A stretch of 6,200 nucleotides of DNA from an uncultured Lachnospiraceae bacterium (GCA_905233835.1 CAJOGB010000064.1:1921-8120), one strand, 5' to 3'. Positions 1 through 5,501 are shown, counted from the stretch's first letter. Numbers and translations are program-made. Notes: generated from the sequence alone by a model not told the origin.

Positions 1-6
1 AAAGAT

Positions 7-1026
7 TTATTTATTCTTCTGTTTTGAATACTTTTTCTTATATACAAAGCGCATGAGAGCACAGTCAAAGGCCCCGAGGGTACATTTTTCCTTTGCTCCC
101 CTGGTATGAATGGAGCAAATACAAGCCTTGTCCACCAAAAGCTTTAAGGCCTCCGTATCATCCTGATCCATTCCCACCACAAAGGCACCCAAATCCTTTA
201 CCAAAACGGCGTTTCTTCCGGTTTTAAACTGTAAAACCACCGCTTCGGGATTTTCTGTAGCCACGTCGATTTTCTTTCCGATCATCTGAGCCATATCGTC
301 AAGCTGCGCCACCAAAGGCACCACCTCGTTAGAACGTTTTACCGCCGCCGGGGTATCCACCACCATAACCCCCGGATAGGACTTTTTAATCTCATACAAA
401 AGGTCATCCTGGCGGGTTTTTAACTCGATTTTGTCGCCTTCCGAAATAGGTTTTGTTTCCGGATCGCAAAGGCGTTTGCAAACTTCTTCCAAAAGAAGAA
501 CCCTTTCATAAGCCTCTTCCTTGGAACTTCCCACTACAACAGCTCCGTGATGCTTCATCAAAACCGTATGGACACCCTGCTTAAACTGGGCTTCCACCGC
601 TTCTTTTAACTTCGCGGTTCCCGGGAGGCCGTACTCGGCCACTCCAATTCTTCCCAACTTCTTTCCTTCGTCTTTGGATAAGCGAAGCTTTTCAAATCCT
701 GCGAGTCCAACGGCTGACGCAAAATTCTGATGGGTGTGAATCACAAAAGCCGCATCGGGAAATGCTTCGTAAGCCGCCGCATGAATTCCCTTTTCACTGG
801 ATGGCTTTCTCGGTCCTTCCCAGGTTTTATCCTTTGCATTGTAAAGAGCCAAATCTTCATCCTGGGTCTGTAAATAGTCCAGTCCGCTTGGTGTAATAAG
901 AAAACGATCCTTATCCACACGCGCACTCACATTTCCCCAGGTACGTGCTACAAGTCCGTCTTTTAGAAGCTCTCTACCGGTAGCTGTTACTTGGCTTCTT
1001 AATTCTTGTTCGGTCATCTTTTTCAA
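7..1026 (-). CDS. Class II aldolase/adducin family sugar-phosphate aldolase or epimerase with extra C-terminal domain
   Basis: A zinc-dependent class II aldolase of the fuculose/rhamnulose-1-phosphate aldolase and ribulose-5-phosphate 4-epimerase superfamily, probably cytosolic. Residues about 5-190 form the core domain: TWGNVSAR (29-36) for phosphate binding, PSSE with the catalytic-type Glu78, zinc ligands His97 and His99 in IHTHQ, and a third His in KHHG (His160). All expected active-site residues are present. The protein is 339 aa, whereas single-domain members are about 210-230 aa; residues about 215-339 form an extra domain that resembles the end of the first (VLMKHHGAVVVG against VLVKDLGAFVVG) but lacks the His. 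It lies 8 nt downstream of an FGGY kinase, so it probably acts on the phosphorylated ketose. The coordinates use a TTG start; ATG at 1017 (336 aa) is an alternative. The substrate, and aldolase versus epimerase activity, cannot be decided from sequence. Confidence 0.85.
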   Translation of the reverse strand: MKKMTEQELRSQVTATGRELLKDGLVARTWGNVSARVDKDRFLITPSGLDYLQTQDEDLALYNAKDKTWEGPRKPSSEKGIHAAAYEAFPDAAFVIHTHQNFASAVGLAGFEKLRLSKDEGKKLGRIGVAEYGLPGTAKLKEAVEAQFKQGVHTVLMKHHGAVVVGSSKEEAYERVLLLEEVCKRLCDPETKPISEGDKIELKTRQDDLLYEIKKSYPGVMVVDTPAAVKRSNEVVPLVAQLDDMAQMIGKKIDVATENPEAVVLQFKTGRNAVLVKDLGAFVVGMDQDDTEALKLLVDKACICSIHTRGAKEKCTLGAFDCALMRFVYKKKYSKQKNK

Positions 1027-1029
1027 ATA

Positions 1030-1036
1030 CCCCCTT
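1030..1036 (-). promoter_or_regulatory. Shine-Dalgarno of the aldolase gene, overlapping the kinase stop codon
   Basis: Read on the minus strand this is AAGGGGG, pairing with the anti-SD through one G-U wobble. It overlaps the kinase TAA (1037-1035), which suggests translational coupling. It sits 3 nt from the TTG at 1026 and 12 nt from the ATG at 1017. Neither spacing is ideal, so the start remains open. Confidence 0.6.
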
Positions 1037-2630
1037 ATCTGGCATTTAGTATTCGGTAATTCTTTTTGTTGGTTTTATAGAGACGCTTAAACACTTCGTA
1101 ATTTCTGTCATATACTTCGCGGTTTTCCTCCCGCGGTACAAAGACATCTTTGACTTCCACCATTCGTTTCGCTTCTTCCAAGCTATCTATGGCATGATTT
1201 CCCACCGCTACAAGCATGGCCGCACCCAGCGCACCCACATCCTTTGCCTGCTCAATGGTTTCCACTTTTCGTCCGGTAATATCCGCCAAAATCTGGGATG
1301 TTACCTTTGATAAAGATCCTCCGCCCACAAAGCGAATGGTTTCGGAAGTTTTTATCTTTTTATCCTCACACTCCAGCATCCACCGAAGGTGATAGCAAAT
1401 ACCTTCCAAAACCGCACGAATCAATTCGCGCTTTTTGGTATCCAGCTTGATGTTAAAAAACATACCCGCCGCATTGGGATCCTCAAAAGGACAGCGGTTT
1501 CCGTGAAGCCAGGGCGTAAAAATTACGCCGCCGCTTCCGGGAGATACTTCCTCCACCACCTTAGACATATAATCATAAAGGCTAATATACTTTGCCTCCA
1601 CGGAATGTTCCACATCCGTTTTGCTAAGGTAAACGTTAATCTCATCCAAAACCAGATGATCCTTTACCCATTCGAAGCACTTTCCTGCGGTTTCCATCTC
1701 CGCAAAATAATTGTATTTTCCTTTTTGCGCACCGACGATACCGGCAATCATGGCATTGATATCCACCACCTGCTTGTCGATGACGGTACCCACCCATCCG
1801 GAGGTTCCGGAATAGATATGGGTTTCCCCGGTTTTGGTGGCTCCTGCTCCGATGCCGATTAAGGTGGCATCACCGCCGCTTCCGTACACTTTAATTCCGG
1901 GTTTTAATCCAAGCTGTTTTGCCGGCACATCCAAAAGATCACCCGCCACTTCTTCGCATCCGATAATCCTTGGCAAATGATCCATATTTACGCCGTAGGC
2001 CTTGCACAACTCTTTGCTCCAACCTTCATGTCCGGCACGGGTATCATACAAAAATGTGGCATAGGCGGAATCCGGGGTCATAATAAACTCTCCCGTTAAT
2101 CTGGCGATTAAGTATTCCTTTACATCCAACCACTTATAAACTTTTTCATAGACTTCAGGCTCGTTTTCCTGAACCCATTTATACTTCCAAAGCGGATCCT
2201 TTACGCTGGTGGATGCCGCATGGGTAATGCGAAGGGATTTTAATAAAAGAAAAGCATTTACCCCGGCCACGCTAAATCCGTAATCCTGGGATTTTCTCAT
2301 AACCTCTTCTGCACGTTGATCCATGTAACTCATGGGACGACGAAGGGCATTTCCTTTTTCATCCACCAATACCAACCCCTGCATCTGGGAGCAAAAAGAT
2401 ATCCCGGCGATTTCATCTGAAGAAATCCCGGTCTTTTTCATCAATTCTTTGGTACATTTTGTCATGGCGCGCCACCATTCTTCCACGTCCTGTTCGGCGC
2501 CGCCGTTTTCCAAAATATATAAATTATAAGTCGCGTAATGACCGGCTACCAATTGAAGCTTTTCGTCCATGGAAAATAAGCAACACTTCAATCCCGTTGT
2601 ACCGATATCATACGAAAGCACATACTTCAT
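1035..2630 (-). CDS. FGGY-family carbohydrate kinase (xylulokinase-like)
   Basis: An ATP-dependent sugar kinase of the FGGY family, which includes xylulokinase, ribulokinase, rhamnulokinase, fuculokinase and glycerol kinase. In the 531-aa form, the N-terminal ATPase motif DIGTTGLK starts at Asp8, the sugar-contact segment YMDQRA is near 102-107, the catalytic-base motif GSGGD places Asp at 254, PWLHGNRCP is at 373-381, and the second phosphate/adenosine motif GGGSLSK is at about 436-442. Both actin-like halves are complete. I chose the ATG at 2630 because GGGGGA lies 7 nt upstream; the in-frame ATG at 2645 would add five residues (MGESN) but has no good ribosome site, and the Shine-Dalgarno itself overlaps it. 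The adjacent class II aldolase suggests phosphorylation of a ketose that is then cleaved or epimerised. Whether the sugar is a pentulose or deoxyhexulose cannot be told from motifs, so a xylB label would be a guess. Confidence 0.9.
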   Translation of the reverse strand: MKYVLSYDIGTTGLKCCLFSMDEKLQLVAGHYATYNLYILENGGAEQDVEEWWRAMTKCTKELMKKTGISSDEIAGISFCSQMQGLVLVDEKGNALRRPMSYMDQRAEEVMRKSQDYGFSVAGVNAFLLLKSLRITHAASTSVKDPLWKYKWVQENEPEVYEKVYKWLDVKEYLIARLTGEFIMTPDSAYATFLYDTRAGHEGWSKELCKAYGVNMDHLPRIIGCEEVAGDLLDVPAKQLGLKPGIKVYGSGGDATLIGIGAGATKTGETHIYSGTSGWVGTVIDKQVVDINAMIAGIVGAQKGKYNYFAEMETAGKCFEWVKDHLVLDEINVYLSKTDVEHSVEAKYISLYDYMSKVVEEVSPGSGGVIFTPWLHGNRCPFEDPNAAGMFFNIKLDTKKRELIRAVLEGICYHLRWMLECEDKKIKTSETIRFVGGGSLSKVTSQILADITGRKVETIEQAKDVGALGAAMLVAVGNHAIDSLEEAKRMVEVKDVFVPREENREVYDRNYEVFKRLYKTNKKNYRILNAR

Positions 2631-2637
2631 GTTTGAT

Positions 2638-2643
2638 TCCCCC
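2638..2643 (-). promoter_or_regulatory. Shine-Dalgarno that decides the kinase start
   Basis: GGGGGA on the minus strand, 7 nt before the ATG at 2630. It overlaps the upstream in-frame ATG at 2645-2643, for which the preceding sequence offers no comparable site. This supports the shorter 531-aa kinase. Confidence 0.7.
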
Positions 2644-2701
2644 ATAACGATTTCGTGCCCGAAAAATAACGCTTCTCATATCATAAAACCCCACTAAAAA
2701 A

Positions 2702-2730
2702 ATTATCCTTTATTCCGAATCCTTCGTCAA
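2702..2730 (-). promoter_or_regulatory. Sigma-A promoter of the kinase-aldolase operon
   Basis: On the minus strand, a -35 box TTGACG (2730-2725) and a -10 box GATAAT (2707-2702) are separated by 17 nt; each matches consensus at five of six bases. Transcription would begin near A2695, giving a leader of about 65 nt before the kinase ATG. The -35 box lies inside the palindrome at 2727-2744, so regulator binding there should block this promoter. Confidence 0.75.
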
Positions 2731-2744
2731 CAACTAATTGTTGA
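2727..2744. promoter_or_regulatory. 18-bp palindrome, candidate operator shared by two divergent promoters
   Basis: TCAACAA-CTAA-TTGTTGA has perfect 7-bp arms; counting the centre, 8 of 9 base pairs are symmetric. It overlaps the -35 boxes of both divergent promoters. The position and symmetry are typical of an operator for a dimeric repressor. No T-run follows, so it is not a terminator. The regulator is not encoded in this window and I cannot assign its family. Confidence 0.6.
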
Positions 2745-2769
2745 ATCCTAGAAATATTAGGGGTATACT
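2741..2769 (+). promoter_or_regulatory. Sigma-A promoter of the small unknown operon
   Basis: A -35 box TTGAAT (2741-2746) and a -10 box TATACT (2764-2769) are separated by 17 nt. Transcription would start around 2774-2779, leaving a leader of about 55 nt before the ATG at 2832. The spacer contains a short imperfect dyad, CCTA...TAGG (2747-2761). Confidence 0.75.
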
Positions 2770-2787
2770 TCTAATCGTAAATAACAA

Positions 2788-2810
2788 CATTATCTTACTT
2801 TTTGATAATG
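2788..2810 (+). other. Leader stem-loop before the 53-aa gene
   Basis: CATTATC (2788-2794) and GATAATG (2804-2810) form a 7-bp AT-rich stem with a 9-nt loop in the 5' leader. It ends 7 nt before the Shine-Dalgarno AAGGAG (2818-2823). The stem is weak, and whether it matters for expression is unknown. Confidence 0.35.
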
Positions 2811-2831
2811 ATGAAATAAGGAGCACATGTT

Positions 2832-2993
2832 ATGGGTGAAAAAGTATCTCTGAAGGACAAAATCAAAAATCTTTTCGACGGTGACGATACAAATTCCAAC
2901 AACGTAGTGGACCGTGTCTCTCACCAGATGACATCCCCTTCGGTGGATGAAAAAATCGACGAGATTACAAATAAGGAAAAAGAGGAGAAGTAG
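2832..2993 (+). CDS. Small hypothetical protein (53 aa)
   Basis: I do not recognise this protein. The ATG at 2832 is preceded by AAGGAG (2818-2823) with 8-nt spacing and by a good promoter, so translation is likely. It is a charged, soluble-looking peptide: a basic N-terminus (MGEKVSLKDKIKNLF), an Asn/Asp-rich middle (about 16-27), and a Lys/Glu-rich tail from about residue 39 that may be helical. It has no signal peptide, membrane segment or cysteine. Its stop is 1 nt before the start of the 89-aa gene, so the two are almost certainly cotranscribed and translationally coupled. Confidence 0.7.
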   Translation: MGEKVSLKDKIKNLFDGDDTNSNNVVDRVSHQMTSPSVDEKIDEITNKEKEEK

Positions 2994-2994
2994 T

Positions 2995-3264
2995 ATGACA
3001 AATCAGGAACTGTTTCGCATCATGGAGGAAGAGGATTTCGTCTCAAAGGAAGTCATCGACATTCTTTTGGAGCTTGACTCTACCGCATCCGTTACCACAC
3101 AGGCAAGTTTGGAAGAGCTTTTAAGCACTCTGTATCACAGACTTGAGGAAGAGGATATCAGCATCGAAGATATCGGCGATCATGTGACTCAGGAAGAGTT
3201 TCGTGACTGGGTGGAAGATAACTTTGACGACTACAGCGTAAAGCTCTTTGAAGAAGAGGAATAA
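2995..3264 (+). CDS. Small, highly acidic hypothetical protein (89 aa)
   Basis: I do not recognise this family. The start at 2995 is supported by GAGGAG (2982-2987) 7 nt upstream; an in-frame ATG at 2947 would lie inside the 53-aa gene and has no ribosome site. About 29 of 89 residues are Asp or Glu against only five Lys or Arg, giving a net charge near -24. The sequence reads as mostly helical: an N-terminal helix (1-28), a Ser/Thr-rich turn (29-36), helices near 37-50 and 64-75, and a C-terminus ending in four Glu. It has no Cys, no membrane segment and no catalytic motif. Such proteins often act by protein-protein contact, for example as a basic-partner or RNA-polymerase-delta-like acidic protein, but that is only analogy. 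It is the last gene before the terminator. Confidence 0.85.
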   Translation: MTNQELFRIMEEEDFVSKEVIDILLELDSTASVTTQASLEELLSTLYHRLEEEDISIEDIGDHVTQEEFRDWVEDNFDDYSVKLFEEEE

Positions 3265-3274
3265 GAAAAAAATA

Positions 3275-3308
3275 AACCGGTCGGGAATTTGCTCCCGGCC
3301 GGTTTTTT
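3275..3308. terminator. Strong, probably bidirectional intrinsic terminator
   Basis: A 12-bp GC-rich stem (3275-3286 with 3293-3304, one T-G wobble) and a 6-nt loop are followed by a T-run at 3303-3308 on the plus strand. The other strand is followed by TTTATTTTTTC, so the hairpin should also end the tyrS-PAP2 transcript arriving from the right. It lies between two converging genes. Confidence 0.9.
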
Positions 3309-3313
3309 GTTTC

Positions 3314-3907
3314 TTAAAACGGCTGTCCGAAAATCGGTAAATATTTCTTTATATCTTTGTCCTTATAAAATGCATTTACGATATAGAAGGAGCAGATCGC
3401 AGCGATTACTCCGATAATCACTCCGGCGAACACATCCGTTGGGAAGTGTACGAATAAGTACATTCTTGAAACACCGATCAGTGCTGCCAAAATAATTGCC
3501 GGCACGCCCCATTTTTTGTTTCTTGCAAAAAGTGCGCAGGCTGCCGCAAAAGCAGCTCCCGTATGTCCGGATGGGAATGAATAATCATCCGGTACCGCTA
3601 CTCCATCCACAAGGGGGATGTCCGGGAAAATCCAAAACGGACGGTTTCTCTGTACCGCATTCTTTAAAATTACATTTACAAGCAAAACATCAATGAAAAG
3701 TGCGCCAACCATGGTCCAACCCATACGCTTATCTTTTACGGTAAGTAAAATGATAAGGGAAAGCACTGCCCAAAACAGGCCCTTTGCACCGAATAAGGTC
3801 ATAATGCTCCAAAACTTATCACCGAAAGAGGTGTGAATGTTTTGAAACCAGTTTAAAAGGGAGATTTCCCACTCAAAATAAAAAGTAAAACCGCTCATTG
3901 GTTCCAT
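3314..3907 (-). CDS. PAP2-family membrane phosphatase (undecaprenyl-pyrophosphate or lipid phosphatase-like)
   Basis: A 197-aa integral membrane phosphatase of the PAP2/haloperoxidase superfamily. The three-part active site is intact: KX6RP (Lys82 to Arg89-Pro90), PSGH (112-115) and SRX5HX3D (Ser147-Arg148, His154, Asp158). Hydrophobic segments lie near 44-57, 63-81, 134-146 and 160-180, with the catalytic motifs between them and probably facing outside. Known relatives dephosphorylate undecaprenyl pyrophosphate (BcrC/YbjG type), phosphatidylglycerol phosphate or phosphatidate; the motifs do not separate these. The start at 3907 has an excellent AAGGAGG 6 nt upstream, overlapping the tyrS stop, and only 11 nt separate the genes, so it is read from the tyrS transcript. 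The link to tyrS is probably only shared expression. Confidence 0.92.
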   Translation of the reverse strand: MEPMSGFTFYFEWEISLLNWFQNIHTSFGDKFWSIMTLFGAKGLFWAVLSLIILLTVKDKRMGWTMVGALFIDVLLVNVILKNAVQRNRPFWIFPDIPLVDGVAVPDDYSFPSGHTGAAFAAACALFARNKKWGVPAIILAALIGVSRMYLFVHFPTDVFAGVIIGVIAAICSFYIVNAFYKDKDIKKYLPIFGQPF

Positions 3908-3913
3908 AATAAA

Positions 3914-3920
3914 CCTCCTT
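3914..3920 (-). promoter_or_regulatory. Consensus Shine-Dalgarno of the PAP2 gene, overlapping the tyrS stop
   Basis: A perfect AAGGAGG on the minus strand with 6-nt spacing to the ATG at 3907. Its first two bases are part of the tyrS TAA (3921-3919), so ribosomes finishing tyrS can reinitiate here. Confidence 0.85.
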
Positions 3921-5139
3921 AAAGCTCTACTTTACAGAACTTTTTCTTACCCTTCTTTAATACGAAGTCTTCGGAAAAATCGCTCTTCTTAAATGTTACT
4001 TTTTCATCGGTAATCCTATCTCCGTTAACGGATACACCGCCCTGCTGAACCGCACGACGTGCTTCATTTCGACTGGTAGCAAGTTCTGCTGCCACTAAAA
4101 GTCCAAGGATATCGATTTCTTCACCGTTGAATTTATCATCGGAAAGTTTTACCTTCGGCATATTTTCCAAGCTTCCTTCTCCGGAGAAAAGTGCCTTGGA
4201 AGCTTCACGTGCCTTGTCGGCTTCTTCTTTTCCGTGAACCATCTGGGTAAGTTCATATGCCAAAATATCTTTTGCTTCGTTTAACTGAGCACCTTCCCAA
4301 GAATCCATCTTCTGGATTTCTTCAATTGGGATAAAGGTAAGCATACGAATACATTTTAATACATCCGCATCATCCACGTTTCTCCAGTACTGATAGAACT
4401 CGTATGGTGTGGTCTTATTGGCATCAAGCCATACCGCATTTCCTGCGGTCTTTCCCATCTTCTTACCCTGAGAGTCTGTAAGAAGGGTGATGGTCATAGC
4501 GTGCGCATCTTTTCCAAGCTTTCTGCGGATAAGTTCCGTACCGCCAAGCATGTTGGACCACTGGTCGTCTCCACCGAACTCCAAGTTACAATCATAATGC
4601 TGGAACATGTAATAGAAGTCATAAGACTGCATAATCATGTAGTTAAACTCTAAGAAAGAAAGTCCCTTTTCCATACGCTGCTTGTAACATTCCGCACGAA
4701 GCATGTTGTTAACGGAAAAGCATGCGCCAACCTCACGAAGAAGGTCTACGTAATTTAAATCCAAAAGCCAATCCGCATTGTTTACCATAAGGGCCTTACC
4801 CTCAGAGAAATCGATGAATCGCTCCATCTGACGCTTAAAGCATTCTGCGTTATGGTTGATGTCTTCTCTGGTAAGCATCTTTCTCATATCGGTACGTCCG
4901 GAAGGATCTCCGATCATGGTGGTTCCGCCACCGATTAAAGCGATAGGCTTATTTCCGGCCATCTGTAATCTCTTCATTAAAGTAAGAGCCATAAAATGAC
5001 CTGCAGTCAAACTGTCTGCCGTACAGTCAAAACCGATATAAAACGTAGCTTTTCCTTCGTTAATCAGTTTCTTTATTTCATCTTCATCCGTAACCTGAGC
5101 AATCAATCCTCTGGCTACCAATTCGTCATAAATCGTCAT
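3919..5139 (-). CDS. tyrS: Tyrosyl-tRNA synthetase
   Basis: A class I aminoacyl-tRNA synthetase that charges tRNA-Tyr with tyrosine; 406 aa, the usual bacterial TyrS length. The Rossmann catalytic domain has Tyr34 and Asp38 in YIGFD, the HIGH-equivalent SLTAGH (43-48), GGGTTMIGDPSGRT (70-83), tyrosine-pocket residues Tyr167, Gln171 and Asp174, and GGDDQWSN (189-196). The KMSKS-equivalent is KMGKT (227-231), as in TyrRS rather than TrpRS. A C-terminal S4-type RNA-binding domain (about 345-406, ARRAVQQGGVSVNGD) binds the tRNA. The first His of the HIGH motif is Thr45; this variant occurs in clostridial TyrS as far as I recall, so I treat the enzyme as functional. AGGAG lies 6 nt before the ATG at 5139. 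I see no T-box leader. The PAP2 gene follows in the same operon. Confidence 0.98.
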   Translation of the reverse strand: MTIYDELVARGLIAQVTDEDEIKKLINEGKATFYIGFDCTADSLTAGHFMALTLMKRLQMAGNKPIALIGGGTTMIGDPSGRTDMRKMLTREDINHNAECFKRQMERFIDFSEGKALMVNNADWLLDLNYVDLLREVGACFSVNNMLRAECYKQRMEKGLSFLEFNYMIMQSYDFYYMFQHYDCNLEFGGDDQWSNMLGGTELIRRKLGKDAHAMTITLLTDSQGKKMGKTAGNAVWLDANKTTPYEFYQYWRNVDDADVLKCIRMLTFIPIEEIQKMDSWEGAQLNEAKDILAYELTQMVHGKEEADKAREASKALFSGEGSLENMPKVKLSDDKFNGEEIDILGLLVAAELATSRNEARRAVQQGGVSVNGDRITDEKVTFKKSDFSEDFVLKKGKKKFCKVEL

Positions 5140-5170
5140 TTGTGTCTCCTATCCTACTCATTCTTTTACG

Positions 5171-5185
5171 GGTTTTTGCAAAACC
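5171..5185 (-). other. Short inverted repeat in the tyrS promoter-leader region
   Basis: GGTTTT and AAAACC arms of 6 bp flank a 3-nt centre, just downstream of the TATAAT (5196-5191), close to the expected tyrS transcription start. It could be an operator or a small leader hairpin. It is too short and AT-rich to be an attenuator on its own. Confidence 0.35.
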
Positions 5186-5190
5186 GCCAT

Positions 5191-5196
5191 ATTATA
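5191..5196 (-). promoter_or_regulatory. Candidate -10 box for the tyrS operon
   Basis: A perfect TATAAT on the minus strand, 51 nt upstream of the tyrS ATG. No good -35 is seen at 16-18 nt; the best match, ATCACA (5221-5216), would need a 19-nt spacer. The element is in the right place, but the promoter is incomplete by consensus. Confidence 0.45.
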
Positions 5197-5226
5197 TTAG
5201 CACATTTTATCCCATTGTGATATACT
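5197..5226 (+). promoter_or_regulatory. Extended -10 promoter of the 66-aa Cys-rich protein gene
   Basis: TATACT (5221-5226) is preceded by TGA, giving an extended -10. A weak -35, TTAGCA (5197-5202), sits 18 nt upstream. Transcription would start near 5233, only about 25 nt before the ATG. The -35 abuts the tyrS -10, so the two divergent promoters overlap. Confidence 0.6.
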
Positions 5227-5257
5227 TTCTTTAAGAAGAGAAAGGGGGAGACGTGCT

Positions 5258-5458
5258 ATGGTACATCCGGAGATTACATTACATTGCCAGTCCTGTGGAC
5301 GAGAGTTTACATTGGCGCAGTACGAATACGACGCGATGCTGGCCAGCGATATCACGCGACCCATCTTTTGTTCCAACACCTGCTACATGCGCGGTTGGGA
5401 TCCTCAGCGTGTAGCTTATGCCCATTTCGTTCATGCACAGGCACAGAAAGATAATTAA
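5258..5458 (+). CDS. Small Cys-pair protein, probable zinc-ribbon (66 aa)
   Basis: The ATG at 5258 has AAGGGGGAG ending 7 nt upstream and its own promoter and terminator, so this is a real single-gene unit. The protein has CQSC (Cys10, Cys13) and CSNTC (Cys38, Cys42), a CX2C-X24-CX3C layout that fits one tetrahedral zinc site. The order of features, CXXCG-(R)EF near the start and FCS before the second pair, resembles small bacterial 'probable zinc-ribbon' proteins, but I cannot confirm the family. The aromatic/Ala-rich tail (47-63) may form a helix. It has no signal peptide or membrane segment. Function is unknown; nucleic-acid or protein binding is the usual expectation. Confidence 0.85.
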   Translation: MVHPEITLHCQSCGREFTLAQYEYDAMLASDITRPIFCSNTCYMRGWDPQRVAYAHFVHAQAQKDN

Positions 5459-5462
5459 AAAT

Positions 5463-5490
5463 AAAACCACCTCGTATGAGGTGGTTTTTT
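5463..5490. terminator. Bidirectional intrinsic terminator
   Basis: A perfect 11-bp stem (5463-5473 with 5478-5488) with the 4-nt loop GTAT and a T-run at 5485-5490. The complementary strand continues into TTTTATTTTTAAT, so it can also stop the kdgK-like transcript coming from the right. It starts 4 nt after the 66-aa gene and ends 11 nt from the opposing stop codon. Confidence 0.92.
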
Positions 5491-5501
5491 CATGTCTATT
5501 T

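Noticed and set aside
1389..1862. 157-aa plus-strand open frame inside the kinase gene
   Set aside because: It is antisense to a full-length FGGY kinase with all its motifs, has no ribosome site, and its composition looks like a shadow of the coding strand.
2631..2645. Kinase start at the ATG at 2645
   Set aside because: No Shine-Dalgarno precedes it, and the strong GGGGGA that serves the ATG at 2630 overlaps it.
2727..2744. The palindrome as a Rex operator or as a transcription terminator
   Set aside because: The arms read TCAACAA/TTGTTGA, the opposite polarity to the Rex TTGTGA...TCACAA type, and no T-run follows on either strand.
2947..2994. A longer start for the acidic protein at the ATG at 2947
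   Set aside because: It would overlap the 53-aa gene by 47 bases and lacks a ribosome site, while the ATG at 2995 has GAGGAG 7 nt upstream. The added residues (KKSTRLQIRKKRRSS) are very basic, unlike the rest, as expected from reading another gene out of frame.
2832..3264. A toxin-antitoxin pair
   Set aside because: Gene size and coupling fit superficially, but neither protein has a known toxin fold motif or a DNA-binding antitoxin motif, and the strongly acidic protein is not a typical toxin.
5140..5257. A T-box riboswitch for tyrS
   Set aside because: No specifier-loop region, no T-box core sequence and no terminator hairpin fit in the short space before tyrS.
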